DNA of 64,000 nucleotides from the NCBI GenBank assembly GCA_011033025.1, contig WFMF01000081.1:372001-436000 (forward strand). The letters run 5' to 3'. A program made the position numbers and the translations under genes. Shown here piece by piece: positions 22,101-32,605 of this stretch. Below the pieces are notes generated by a model that did no database searches, had not been told where the DNA came from, and worked only from the letters and a program-made list of their open reading frames with translations. Source of the DNA: Beroe forskalii (lineage: Eukaryota; Ctenophora; Nuda; Beroida; Beroidae). Every line of letters begins with the position of its first letter. Position 1 is the stretch's first letter.

Positions 22101-25100
22101 TTTACTTCCATTTATTTGTGTTGGAACCATTTTCCTTTAATATAAACCGTAGGAAGGCATTTTGTTTACTTGGGGTTTCAAAAGTGTACGACCACGCCCA
22201 AACCGATTTTCTGACCACGCCCTATTTTAACAAGCGAAATCGCTAAAGTCGTCGTTTTTGGCATTTTACTTTCACTTTTTCATGCTGGAACCATTTTCCT
22301 TTAATATAAACCGTAGGAAGGCATTTCGTTTATTTGGGTTTTCAAAAGTGTACGACCACGCCCAAACCGATTTTCTGACCACGCCCTATTTTAACAGGCA
22401 AAATCGCGAAAATCGGCATTTTTGGCATTTTCATGAAACGGGTCCGCAGTTAATAAGGCTGGGGCCGTATATACCTTATCGGACATAATTATCACGGACA
22501 TTACATTCACGCTGAGCACTTCAGCGTGAATATTGATGTCCGTGAAAATTTTGTCCGTGATACAAATGTCCGTGATATTCAGGTCCGTGAAAATTATGTC
22601 CGGTATTTCCTCCTAAAATTTCTGGGGTTACAGAGACGCAAAATTTCTGACTTCATCTCTTAAAATGCACAAATGATAATATTTCTAAGGAAATTATACT
22701 TCTTTTTCATGCTTAGCACCTGCAATAAGCAAATTTATCATATTGATTAACGAAAAATATTGAAAAAATATTCAATTCAAGTATTCAAATCGTGAAAAAA
22801 TCGAACCGATAATTTTGAAGTTTTCTTGAAATTTGAAATGGCTGGATCGTGCGTGAATATTATAATGTCCGTGAAGTTTTAAGTCCGTGAAACTAAAGTC
22901 CGTGATAATTATGTCCGATAAGGTAGGGAGGTCTGAGTGCAAAATAAGCATCGGCAATCGATTCAACGGCCTCAGAAACCTAAATGTGGACTTGCTATCA
23001 TAAAATGTATGGTATTCATTGAACTATGGCTTTGCAAAAGATCGGCCATCTATCAACTACGTACTTTTTCCTAAAGTCCAAGAAACGCCGAATAGTAGCG
23101 ATCCACACCATTACCCAGGCGAAGTAGGTGATGATGTGGAAGAGGGAGAGAACTAACATGGTGAAGCTAGCCTTGTTCTCTATCACAGTTCCTTGCTTGA
23201 TCCATTCTAACATTCCTGTAGACAGAGGAGGGGGTCAATGACCACTGTGATAAAACACCACCTAACAAGATGAAATGACATGGGACAATGAGTCCGGGGA
23301 TCGAAATTTTAGGGGTTCGAAAATATGGGGATTATTTTTTTCAAAAATCCCCAAACTGCTCATAAAAATGTATTTTTTGAGCATTTCATCACAATCCCTA
23401 TAATACACATTCCCCTGATTTTGGCTGATAGTCTAGCTCTTAAGATGGCGGGACTGCTCCTAAAGTCTGAGGGACTGTCCTTGCCCTCACCGCGGTTGCT
23501 GACAGTACCGCACTTCTGTAAACTCAAGATGCTACCATGCGTTGTATTATTACCTCCGATGTGCATTCCTGTTTTGCAACATTTTAAAACAGCATTATTA
23601 TTACCAAATGAAAAGTAGCCCTAGCATGGACTATAAAAAGATATAGTGCTCATTGGACAGACTAAATATGTTGCCTACAAAATCCCGCTCGGGGAAGCTG
23701 GACCGTCAGCACGGGTAATCATTAATCAGTCTACCAGACAGAATTATGAAGTTTTGACTTGGGGTACCTCCTCATGCGGAACTAAGACCGCATTCAGATT
23801 AAGATACAGAGATACAGTTTGAAAAGGTAATAAAGAATATGCTCCAAGTACCGGGACAGGAGCCGCAGATGTCCCTCAGCTCGATGTTCTCTGTCAAGTC
23901 TGAGATCTGGGTATATCGGTGCTTGGGGCCCCCACCACGCCCATACCACCCACTAGCCTTCGTCATCTGACTCATTTTCCGCATGCGTAGCACCTGTAGT
24001 TAGTGTTGGAACTTGGAGAAGTAAAGATCAACCTTACTACATGGTACACACTACACACCGTCCCTTTTTCTTTTCTCCAAGCACACTACCATGCGCAAAA
24101 TACTATGAAAACGGCCACGGAGGCGGAAGAGAACATCAGTAAAAGTATATTCATTTGGGTACCAATAATTGGGAACAATTGTGGGTATGAATGTGGGTAT
24201 AATTGTGGGTATAAATGTGATGACAATGCAGATAACCTCGAAAAGGACTTTGAAGGACATGACCACGTTGGATGCTATGGGTAGGAGCAGGAAGATGACG
24301 ATGGCGAAGAGGTAGAATACCAGAGGTCCTGCAGAATAGGGCTCGGTGTTGAGGAGCTCATCAACGCTAAAGTCTAAGATGTAGGAGGACGGGTATCGGG
24401 GTTTGAAGGGCCGGTAGGGTTGAGGGCACTGCGACTCTGGGTGGTGGTAGAACTGAAGTGTGCATGGGTTAACACTACAGTACACAAGAAAGTCTAGAAG
24501 ATTACACCACAGCATGTGCTGGAAAACGGAGAACTGAATCAGTTGTATTTCTATCTCCAAACTACAGTACAGAAGTGCTGTACTCTGATAACACCACTTA
24601 ACCGTACAGTGTACTCTGATGACACCACCATGGACGGTGTACAGTCAGTTATTCAAGTTTATATCATAAATTGCATACATTTTGAGTAAACACCATAAAA
24701 CGCATACATTTTAAATATAGTTATACACCATAAAATGCATACACTTCAAGTTTACATCATAAAATGCATAATATATGCATTTTATGATGTATACATTCTA
24801 ACTTACCACAAAAGGACAAGTTGACAGCAGAACAACAAGCAAAGTAAAGAAAAGAATCCAAGCTACGTAGTGCTGCTTCTTCACCATGTAGATGCGATAC
24901 GGCTGGCAAATGAAGATGTACCTGAAGCAAGGTTGAATCTAAAATTTAACTTACATGAAAGATTTCGATCCAATCGTGACTTCGTAAAATACAGTCTCAG
25001 TTCAAAAATAAAAGTGATTTCACGAATTTCGGCTGAACCTACTGAAAAGTGTACAATTGCAATAGTTCAAAAGCTCATAACTTTTGTAAGTATGACACTT

Positions 25101-27025
25101 GACACAGTAATTGACACTTGAGTCTTGACATAGTAAAAACAGAATGATACAGATTTGGTCCGTGAATTATCTAGAAAAGTAGAAATATGATATCACGTGA
25201 TATATATATTGTATCCGAAACATGTATAACCTGTCTAGGCTTAGGAGGAGCATTATCCACACGAGTAGACGGGAGGTCATGTTGAACACAGCTCCGGTAA
25301 TGTTACAAATCACCAGCTCAACCAGCGACATACCCCTGCAAGGTATTCATCTTGCGTTACAACTAGCAGGAACTAGCCGAATCAAGCCGAAAAGGCGGAA
25401 CAACAGGCGAAACCACCCCGAATCAACCCAAAAACCTCCCCGAATCAAGTCGAAACAACCCGAATCAAATCAACCCGAAACAGACGAAACAACTGAATCA
25501 ACCCGGGTAAGGGTTGATTCGCTTCTTTCGGGTTGATTCACTTGTTTCGGATCGCATCGGCTTGATTCGGGGAGGTTTTTGGGTAATATTTCGGGGTGGT
25601 TTTGGTTTGTTCTGCTTGATTCGGCCTGATTCAACCAGTTCCTGTTTGTAGTTTCAACGGCTACAACTTACTGACATGGGAGGTTAATAAGAATATCACA
25701 ACTTCAAAAGTACCTTGTCGTACGATGTATGACACGTCGATGAGAATTAGCGCCGCGCGCGGCGCTGATTCTCGAGAGGGTCTGTCAACGTCAGACAACA
25801 AGTACCTAACTTGCGACTTACGAGTAAAAAGTAAGTTACAAATGGTCAATAACTCAGACAAACATAACTAACGAGTGACAAGTAACTAACGAGTGACACA
25901 AATAACAAGTGACTAACAAGTCACACATAACTAACAAATGACACATAACTAACAAGGGACTAACAACTTAAGAAGTGGTAAGAGACTAACGCATCTGAAC
26001 AGGGCTGTCCTGAGGATGTACTTGTAGTGACGTAGTAAGAAGTTGAGCTGGTATAAGAGGGGGCTTCGTCCGAGGGATCGTCTACATCTTGATCTAGGCG
26101 TTGGGTGTAGAAGACATACAGCATGTACGGCATGGACAACCCCGTGAGGAAACCGCAGACTGTCAGAGACAGATAGATAGGGGTCTGAAACAGACAGAGA
26201 TAGTTAAGGGTCTGAAACAGAGGGAGATAGATAGGGGTCTGAAACAGAGAGATAGATAGGGGTCTGAATCAGAGAGATAGATAGGGGTCTAAAACAGAGA
26301 GAGATAGATTAAGGGGTCTGAAACAGAGAGATATATAGGGGTCTGAAACAGAGAGAGATAGATAGGGGTCTGAAACAGAGATAGATAGGGGTCTGAAACA
26401 GAGAGAGATAGATAGGGGTCTGAAACAGAGAGAGATAAATAGGGGTCTGAAACAGACAGAGGTAGATAGGGGTCTGAAACAGAGATAGATAGGGGTCTGA
26501 AACAGAGAGAGATAGATAGGGGTCTGAAACAGAGATAGATAGGGGTCTGAAACAGAGGGAGAGATAGGGGTCTGAAACAGAGAGAGATAGATAGGGGTCT
26601 GAAACAGAGAGATAGATAGGGGTCTGAAAAAGATACTGTCAGCAAAATCTCAGGCAAAAAATCAGGTAAGAATATAAATTGCAAGGTGGAACAGGGTTGT
26701 ATGATTAATCTGAAAATCCAAATCTTTTCTGTTAGAGCACATGAAAAAATATAATTTTCAGGAAAACATAATTGATATGAGGGGCTATGAGGAATATGAG
26801 GGCAATATGAGGGGCTATTGCCGGAATGAAACGTTTCATGTCAATCAATAAACAAACCTGAATTGCCTTAGAAGCTCTTACAATTCTGACCAATCTGAAG
26901 GAAACGTAGGCGTTCCCAAATATTGAGATGACGCAGAAAAGAGCGCCGAGCAGAAAAAAGAACCATTCCGCGAGAACAGAAGCATTGTCAATTTTGTTGA
27001 ACTGTAACTCATAAACAACCGTCAT
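16021..27025 (-). CDS. Class A (rhodopsin-like) GPCR gene, eight exons, complete
   Basis: Predicted seven-pass plasma-membrane receptor of 438 residues; ligand unknown. Exons: 26858-27025, 25991-26184, 25231-25335, 24807-24921, 24237-24518, 23852-23993, 23065-23215 and 16021-16180. Every junction has GT and AG, all phases agree and the total is 1317 nt. Visible class A landmarks: glycosylation site N14 (NAS), TM1 with GN (N38), TM2 beginning TPIYLSL, Cys131 at position 3.25, D-R-Y at 155-157 split by an intron, Trp177 in TM4, Pro274 in TM5. Oddities: a Ser/Thr-rich, acidic first extracellular loop (about 87-120), no CWxP in TM6, and TM7 reads NAAFVPCLL where NPxxY is expected. The tail after TM7 is only about ten residues. 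The intron between exons 7 and 8 is 6.9 kb and full of mobile elements. Confidence 0.85.
16522..17091. mobile_element. Mariner-like MITE, copy B, with proven TA insertion
   Basis: Same family as 12750-13222: CCTTACAAGAC and GTCTCGTAAGG ends flanked by TA. The right arm of the inverted duplication (around 39420-39435) has the unoccupied site with one TA, so the insertion post-dates the duplication. It is longer than copy A mainly because of a nested 80-bp insertion. Confidence 0.88.
16879..16958. mobile_element. 80-bp MITE nested in mariner-like MITE copy B
   Basis: Ends TTACCACATGTTACG and CGTAACATGGAGTAA are near-perfect inverted repeats. It is flanked by the 8-bp direct repeat TCAAATCA (16871-16878 and 16959-16966). 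Copy A of the host element has the uninterrupted site (TCAAATCACAAACCC). Two GCAAAATAAGGCTCCG units sit inside. Confidence 0.82.
18801..19472. other. Central spacer of the foldback element
   Basis: Unique sequence between the two arms. A 72-codon frame at 19269-19487 runs into the Helitron start and shows no recognisable domain. Nothing else is supported. Confidence 0.45.
19473..20175 (+). mobile_element. Helitron-like element, copy 2, complete
   Basis: Starts TCTTACTATATATAATGCG directly after an A, and ends with the CCGTCC-GTA-GGACGG hairpin (20150-20164), 11 bases and CTAG directly before a T. These are the A|TC...CTRR|T rules of Helitrons. Both ends agree base for base with copy 3 and the flanks then diverge. 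It holds three internal ~125-bp units with GGCCACGCCC boxes. It has no Rep/helicase gene. Confidence 0.88.
22096..22425 (+). repeat. Two tandem ~160-bp units
   Basis: Two copies of a unit containing GGAACCATTTTCCTTTAATA, GTACGACCACGCCCAAACCG and GACCACGCCCTATTTTAAC. The stretch is replaced by different sequence in the other duplication arm (about 38460-38560). Confidence 0.75.
22474..22923. mobile_element. TA-flanked TIR element studded with GTCCGTGA, left-arm copy
   Basis: Ends CCTTATCGGACATAATTATC and its complement, flanked by TA. The word GTCCGTGA (or its complement) occurs about eight times inside, grouped near both ends. An allelic copy sits at 37970-38424 in the other duplication arm. 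No coding capacity. It lies within GPCR intron 7. Confidence 0.82.
23065..23215 (-). CDS. GPCR exon 7 (TM6)
   Basis: Acceptor CCTCTGTCTACAG, two bases completing Gly336, then MLEWIKQGTVIENKAS, FTMLVLSLFHIITYFAW and VMVWIATIRRFLDFRK. The donor GTACGT follows a run of five A, leaving AA for the next codon. Without splicing, translation would stop about 15 residues later at TAG 23016, an alternative short C-terminus. Confidence 0.82.
23852..23993 (-). CDS. GPCR exon 6 (third intracellular loop)
   Basis: Acceptor AACTACAG, phase 0. Reads VLRMRKMSQMTKASGW, then YGRGGGPKHRYTQISDL and TENIELRDICGSCP; the donor GTACTT leaves one G. Basic and Gly-rich, as expected of a G-protein-contact loop. Confidence 0.78.
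24237..24518 (-). CDS. GPCR exon 5 (second extracellular loop and TM5)
   Basis: 94 codons in phase 0. A cysteine-rich loop (HMLWCNLL, YCSVNPC, SQCPQPYRPF) leads to TM5 (GPLVFYLFAIVIFLLLPIAS) with the TM5 proline. Donor GTTATC. An alternative acceptor 36 bases upstream (GTTTGGAG) would add 12 residues in frame, so the exon start is the least certain of the eight. Confidence 0.75.
24661..24806. repeat. CATAAAATGCATACA repeats in GPCR intron 4
   Basis: Five or so copies of CATAAAATGCATACA, the last pair inverted (TATGCATTTTATGATG), lie directly against the donor of exon 4. Confidence 0.6.
24807..24921 (-). CDS. GPCR exon 4 (end of DRY, TM4)
   Basis: Acceptor CTTGCTTCAG. The first G completes the Arg of D-R-Y, then YIFICQPYRIYMVKKQHY and VAWILFFTLLVVLLSTCPFV with the TM4 Trp. 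Strong donor GTAAGT, phase 0. Confidence 0.85.
25231..25335 (-). CDS. GPCR exon 3 (TM3)
   Basis: Acceptor ATACCTTGCAG. Reads GMSLVELVICNITGAVFN then MTSRLLVWIMLLLSLD. The cysteine in VIC is exactly 25 positions before the DRY Arg, the conserved 3.25 site. Donor GTTATA, phase 2. Confidence 0.85.
25355..25650. repeat. ~295-bp imperfect palindrome in GPCR intron 2
   Basis: Two arms rich in CGAATCAA / TTGATTCG words face each other around 25502. The outer ends read CAGGAACT and AGTTCCTG. It could be a foldback MITE; no clear target duplication is seen. Confidence 0.65.
25742..25775. repeat. GC-rich 32-bp palindrome in GPCR intron 2
   Basis: GAGAATTAGCGCCGCG followed by its complement with one mismatch. 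The right half plus the following CTCGAG...GTCTGTCAACGTCAGACA is shared with 14325-14365, so it is part of a dispersed repeat. Confidence 0.65.
25862..25975. repeat. ACTAACAAGTGACACATA short tandem repeats
   Basis: About six irregular 17-19-bp units immediately downstream (minus strand) of the exon 2 donor. Confidence 0.6.
25991..26184 (-). CDS. GPCR exon 2 (TM2, first extracellular loop)
   Basis: Acceptor CTGTTTCAG, then TPIYLSLTVCGFLTGLSM, PYMLYVFYTQRLDQDVDD and a Ser/Thr-rich stretch ending GQPCSDA. Donor GTTAGT, phase 2. The acceptor and first codons are the template of the adjacent minisatellite. Confidence 0.8.
26185..26640 (-). repeat. Minisatellite made of copies of the exon 2 acceptor (about 17 units)
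   Basis: Units of about 22-30 bp read, on the minus strand, CTCTGTTTCAGACCCCTATC plus a few bases. This is the same sequence as the true intron 1/exon 2 junction, so each unit carries a potential CAG splice acceptor followed by codons TPIYL. The array starts exactly at the junction and extends into intron 1. Confidence 0.9.
26858..27025 (-). CDS. GPCR exon 1 (start codon, TM1)
   Basis: ATG at 27025 in a fair context (G at -3). Reads MTVVYELQFNKIDNASVL, AEWFFFLLGALFCVISIFGN and AYVSFRLVRIVRASKAIQ. Short extracellular N-terminus without a signal peptide, normal for class A. Donor GTTTGT, phase 0. An AG at 27045 (CTGACCAG) suggests a preceding 5'-UTR exon. An earlier in-frame GTAAGA could be an alternative donor. 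Confidence 0.78.
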
Positions 27026-27045
27026 TTCGTACAAATGCCCTGGTC

Positions 27046-28690
27046 AGATGAGAGTAGTTAGTAATTACGGCCGGGGCAGGGTTTGGGTAGGAGACATATT
27101 ATGGAGGATGGCTATTTTCGGAAGGGTAACAGCGCATGACCTTTATTAGTAGAGGGGGTTGGGCCCATGTAATTATGAACACCTGTCTACACGACAATTT
27201 GAAATCCCTCTCAGGGACCCAGTACGCGTCTTTCGGCCCCTCCCGGCCCCAGCTAATAAGGCACTGCATAGTTAATTTAAATCAAAACTGCAACCGTAAC
27301 TCAAAAGTTCAAACTTGAAACGTATTAGGTAAACAATGGCACCCAGGAGTAGCAATCATTTACTTCATTGGTAATTGCTGGTAAATAAACAGTGTTTTGG
27401 TAGCACGCTGCCTCAAGACACCTGTGCAGCATGTCGGAAGCAACTTAAATTTAATAACGAGTTAGGAGCTACATTGTCACTGTTAACTCTCATTTGAATA
27501 ATATAAAAGGGAACTATTTAACAATAGACGACCTACCATCACAATAACGTAATATTAATAACCATATAATTAGTCTCGAAGAGGTGTGCAATGGGAGGCC
27601 GCCTCGTTTGAGCATATCACCCCCACGTTCAAATCACTCTGCAATTACTGGTGGGGCTAGTTACAATTACACGGTCTCAGGGATGTATGACTTGTGCCCA
27701 AGAACCTTCTAGCTTTATATCTAACCCTCTGACGTTTTCATCGGTGTCTATATTATATTAAGCACTGCCTTACCGAATCCATATTGGTTTAGACCCTCGC
27801 CCTCCGGGCTGCATCCTCGGGAAGTCTCCCAAAATGGACCCGAAAGGCGCGTGTCTGTATTTTTATCCTTATTTGGGAGTTGGGTCATACAGCAGCGCTA
27901 AATTTATGAACACATTCATTAATGCATCTTTCCATCCTTTTTACAAATGCTATCGGAATCTATTCAAACTTGGTAATACAGGTTTAAGAAGATACCTAAA
28001 GGTTAATTGAAATGAGTGCAAAAGAAAAGGATTAAAAAGGTGTTGCCCAATCCCCAATCGTTATAGTAGGGACCATTTCATTGCATTAGGTACCATCAAT
28101 TCTATTAAATAGCTTGAAGCTATCTGCGGTGGGCTGAGCAGCTCATTCCATCATAAATAGTAATATGGGAAATTAGTTAGGAGTAGCTCATTAGCAACAC
28201 GAATATCGCATTACCATCGACATGGCCTTAAATTAAATGGAACTATTCAGATTAATGCCATATAGTGAGATTAAACATCAAATTACAGAAGTCGATGTAA
28301 TTATCTTCAGTCCCTCTGTGAAGAATATTCAATAATGTCGTAAAAAGGGGGGTTCAAATAAGAGGGAGAGGTGTCAATTTGAAGAGAATGGTTTGAAATA
28401 ATTTTGAACATTTTTCACTTTATGAAAAATATGAAAAATCTATGAACAAAATCGAACCTGAAATTATGTTTAAAGTTGAATCGAGTTATCTAATGAATGT
28501 CCATCTGAATAGAAAGATATGCAATTGAAAATTGCATATCTCAAGGTATCTCAAGCCTGTGCAGCCACACGGTTCACTCAGCCGAGCGTACAGGAAACTG
28601 TGCGGGAGGGGTCAATGAGGAGCTGCCCATTGCAGCGAAGTCTCAGGCGAATTAAAGTATGGATTACACTTCCTTAACCGTCACTTGCTT
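27046..28690. other. GPCR upstream region, nothing defined
   Basis: Probably holds the 5'-UTR exon and promoter, but I see no TATA box or other site I can defend. No other gene is supported. Confidence 0.4.
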
Positions 28691-28694
28691 GATC

Positions 28695-28755
28695 ACTTGG
28701 ATCCTTCGATTCCTGTCATTGGCCGAACGGTAGTTGGAATAGAAGTAAAACCTTC
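28695..28755 (+). repeat. SINE tail fragment
   Basis: ATCCTTCGATTCCTGTCATT followed by GGAATAGAAGTAAAACCT matches the body of the SINE at 32085-32253. The tRNA-like head is missing. Confidence 0.7.
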
Positions 28756-28759
28756 ACAA

Positions 28760-31700
28760 TGAAATGGTAGCAGCAACTCCCAATTATCAGGAAAAAAAGA
28801 AAAATGGGAACTTCAAATTCATACTTCATCATAATAAAGACCTTCACATGAAAATATTTGCTGAGGCAATTATGCTCTATTTGGCAATTTGTTCTTCTTC
28901 TAAAAACTATTTTATTTAAACTATTAGATCAACAAAAATTAGACTTTTGTCTTTTATTTTAATAATTCTATTTTGCATTCTATTACACCCAAAGAGAAGA
29001 TAGAGTTTGGCAAATAAATCATGCAAGGTCAAGCAGCAGTAACATAAATGATGAATCAGAGACGAGCATTAAGGAAATGCTTCATGATAAGCAAGAGTTG
29101 GCTACCGATATCCTGAAATAGGCATCATGGCACACATTAACAAAAAGGCCCAGATTGATTATAATGTGCGCATCTTAATCTATTATTATAATCGAGAGAG
29201 GTAGTTATAAGTAGGAGCTTTCGCTCTCCCAGAAAATCTGACACACTAGGAGTTGAAAACCCGCGATTTTTTGCAGGATGGTAGAAAAAAGGTGTCTCCG
29301 TATTGCTACATTCTTCTTTTTTGCGTAAAGGCTTTAGATTTTTTGTAGTTATCGCTCAAAGTGGGAAAAAGGGTCGCTAAAAACTAGATCGAGTTATAGA
29401 TTTGATTCAACTGTTGCGCGTTGCTATGGCTACATGGGCTAGCGCGCAAAACTGCACGTGCATTTTAACCAAGAATCTGCCATTTCGCTATTGTGTATTT
29501 TGGAAACGTTTCAGCCGTTGAAATTGATAGTTTACATTCTTAATGGAATTTTCGAGAACGGAAAATTCGAGTATGGCTTAAGACTATCAACTCTAGCAGC
29601 ATTATCGAAGAAAAGGTAAGAGTTGAGCATTTTTGTTCCACAGTGAAAATCAGCGATAATTCATTCATGTGAAGATATTCATTGTAGTTTCGATGGTTTG
29701 CTGCGATAATTCGACGGAATGAAGAATTCGTATTTACTGGAGCTAGAAGTGGGTTATGAACGGGCAGAAATGCGAACACTTTTGATTTCAATGAGCTTGG
29801 ATTCCAAATTCTCTAATCTGAACTTTAGATTAAAAACATTGTTCTTGAGTTCTTCTTAATAACCAAATGTTTGCTCGAGTTAATATAATCGTAATTTTTT
29901 CAAATTTGCTTTCAAAGCCTACGTGAATATTTCGCAATTTCGTTACGTTGCACCCCACCCCATTAACAAAAAATTGCATCAATGACTTACTTACAAATAA
30001 ATGTTAGATATCACATTTTACACTTCCAAACTTTTAAAAAACGCAATTTTACCAACATTTGTTTTTTTTGTCGTTAATTTCTACAATTCAACATTTGTAA
30101 AATCTGTATTGTGATCCATGAAATTTTGAAATACTGCGTATGTCCATATTTGAAGAAACCAGTGTCTTGGCTAGGGCAATTATATGTTACCATTGGGGTA
30201 CTCTGTAGTCAGCATTGGATTGGTCGGGTGTCCTGTGACCTAGAAGGCCCAACGGGCCTTCTAGTAAGATATAAATTGGAGATAACACTCTAATAAAAAA
30301 GGATTCCACGCATGAAGCGAACTTAAAGAAGTGAGTCTGAGAGTGTGCAATGAATCGATAATATTAGGAAATGAGAACAGCAAAACCTACATAAACAATT
30401 AGGTTGTACATAATTACGTCATGTCTATTTGGGTATTTACATGAATATTTACTTATTTACAAGGAATAACCTTTTGAGGAAAACAGGCGCCCGGCAGCTA
30501 TTTTGTATAAGGGGCAAAGGCTACCATTATAATATGTACAATAATGTTAATGAAAGTTAGGTAGCTATTGTGTCAACTGTTGGTATACTGAAAATGTGTT
30601 TCTCAACACAGCCCAACATTAAAAACTATGCAGTTCAATGTTTATGCCATACATCCGCCAAACTGAGTCATCCAGGTGAGGCCTTACTTCCATCGATCCA
30701 CTGGTTGCTGGCATCCTAAAGAACGAGCTTTTTTCTGGACTTTAATTTCGAAAAGTCGAAACAAGAGAAGTTTTTTGGAAAATAGGGGGCCGTAAAATCT
30801 TGGGCCTGCAATGCAAGACTGGCCAGTGAAGTCTCCAATGGACCTGTTTTGTTTCAAACGGGTCTGTGTGGTAACATGGTCCTGTGATGTCTCAATTAAT
30901 GGGCATGAATTGGCCAGTGCTGTCTCAAATGGGCTTGTATAATCTCAGATGGGCTGTAATGTCTCAAATAGACCTGTGTTTCCGGTCAAAAATTGACAGA
31001 AAAAAGTGGGCCCGAACGTCGAAAAAAACAGCATCCTAGGGTAGGCCTGTGGCTACCTGAAAAGAAAACCTTACTTCCAGTATAGGGTTACAAAAGAGGA
31101 AATTTTCAAATGTCGCTTCCACTTCCAGAGCATATGGTAAATTAAATATTTTGATTGTTTTATCGTCTCGTCAAATGGCTCCCACAGAAAGTTGCATTGA
31201 ATTTGATCCATAGCCACAATTAGGTCAATTTCAGGACATCTTGGGGTTCCTAACTCCTAAGGACAAGATAATACGACGTCGATAATACCAATATATACGA
31301 AATTAAAGCTTGCTAAAATTTGGGATCGGTTTTCGGACATTTTTACCGAGTAGAGCAGACTGGTTGGAGTTAGAGTAAACGTCTCACAAAACAAAGCGTT
31401 TGACGAACATTACTGATTACGAGTTGTAAAAACAGTTTCCTGTCAACAATGACGTGTTTGCAGTAAGCGATGGTGACAATCATGGGAGGGCTATCAGTTA
31501 GCTAGTACGTCAATCCTAACCGCCGTGAGATTAAGCCATTAGTCATGTGTGTCATGAGACGCTAATGCTGTGCGAGTACTATGTAATGGTTGTAATTATA
31601 GTGTAACCTGCGGAAATTTGGTTATAATCGAAAAACGAGTTACGACACCAGTGTCACGGCACTTGCGTGTCACTGCCACAACTAAGAGTAAGAGAATATC

Positions 31701-31890
31701 TTTGAGATTTTAAGAACATATTTTATTCCGTTTACTAAAAGTCAAACTATTCAAAAAAAAGCGTATAAGAGAAAATACAAGCGATAGGAGACAGTGACAC
31801 TTGGCCTTCAGATAATTCCCCCCTTTTAATATAGCTGGGCTACGAAAATCGTCATATATCAAAAATTCAGAACGCAAATGAAATTCCCTT
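28760..31890. other. 3.1 kb without a recognised gene
   Basis: Mostly unique AT-rich sequence. Near 30820-30980 a loose repeat (TGATGTCTCAAATGGGC) occurs about six times. Short frames lack splice context or recognisable protein. Confidence 0.5.
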
Positions 31891-32084
31891 TAGTGCAGGG
31901 AACTTAAAACTTTAGCTTGGTTCTCCATGTCTCTATCTAAGCAAAAGTTAAGTGAGTATTTGATGTATTTGCACACTTCACAGGGACGGCACTGAGTTTC
32001 TCGAATTGGGTTTATAAGTAATAAACGTAGCAGAAGGTATTTTAATAAACAAAAAACGAACAAAAGTTTCCTAGCAAGAAAATT

Positions 32085-32253
32085 ATTCCTTTTTAAATTT
32101 TGAATAGGTTTTACTTCTATTCCAACAGCTGTAAATGCTATTACAGCCAATGACAGGAATCGAAGGATGCCTGTCATTGGCACGGCCGGGAATCGTACCA
32201 CCAACCTCTCGATTGAAAGAACGACGCCCTAACCACTGCGCTACCTGGACACT
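32085..32253 (-). mobile_element. tRNA-Glu-like SINE
   Basis: The head on the minus strand (32250-32179) looks like a tRNA: A-box GTAGCGCAGTGG, loop CTTTCAA with a TTC anticodon, B-box GGTACGATTCC. The acceptor stem does not pair well, so it is not a working tRNA gene. The body follows with an 11-bp perfect hairpin (CCAATGACAGG / CCTGTCATTGG) and GGAATAGAAGTAAAACCT. A second copy of the body at 28695 supports a dispersed family. Confidence 0.75.
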
Positions 32254-32605
32254 GATAGGTAGAGATGGTAAAAATATAGCATTATAGCGATCAAAATTAT
32301 GCTTTTATTGCTGGATCGGCTGGATCTTAAAAGAAAATTACGAATCTATAGCAAGGAATAAATTGAGCATCACAAGAGAAAAATAGTTCCTGGAGAGGTT
32401 AGTAAAAGAGAAAAAGAAGTATGGCTTCCTCTATGACTAATTTATGACAGTTTTGCGACAGGTTCAACGTTTAGCAAGGCACGATTTTACGTGGAACCGC
32501 CAATCAAAAGTAGTAATAATTATGAATTAGCATGACCCATGTCCCATGTGCACATAACATGGGAACTGTTAAACCAAAACAAAGAAAATTAGAAGCTTAT
32601 GCAAG
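32254..32605. other. No feature recognised
   Basis: Unique AT-rich sequence between the SINE and the 63-bp array. Confidence 0.5.

Larger units (their letters stand above)
14875..23605. repeat. Left arm of a large inverted duplication
   Basis: Read on the minus strand, this region matches 37300-42115 block by block: the GPCR terminal exons, the 46-bp minisatellite, the GTCCGTGA element and unique sequence between them. The left arm is longer (8.7 versus 4.8 kb) mainly because of a 4-kb foldback element and a 570-bp MITE absent from the right arm. The right arm has about 1 kb more minisatellite. Ends are approximate. The arms are separated by about 13.7 kb of single-copy sequence. Confidence 0.85.

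Noticed and set aside
23360-23618. Overlapping frames on both strands near 23325-23618 (and the mirror at 37271-37727)
   Set aside because: They lie in GPCR intron 6 just upstream of exon 7 and its duplicate. Neither has a recognisable domain, and the mirror copies differ by indels.
26289-26684. 131-codon frame of SVSDPYLSL / FQTPIYLS repeats
   Set aside because: It is the splice-acceptor minisatellite of GPCR intron 1. Only its exon 2 end is coding.
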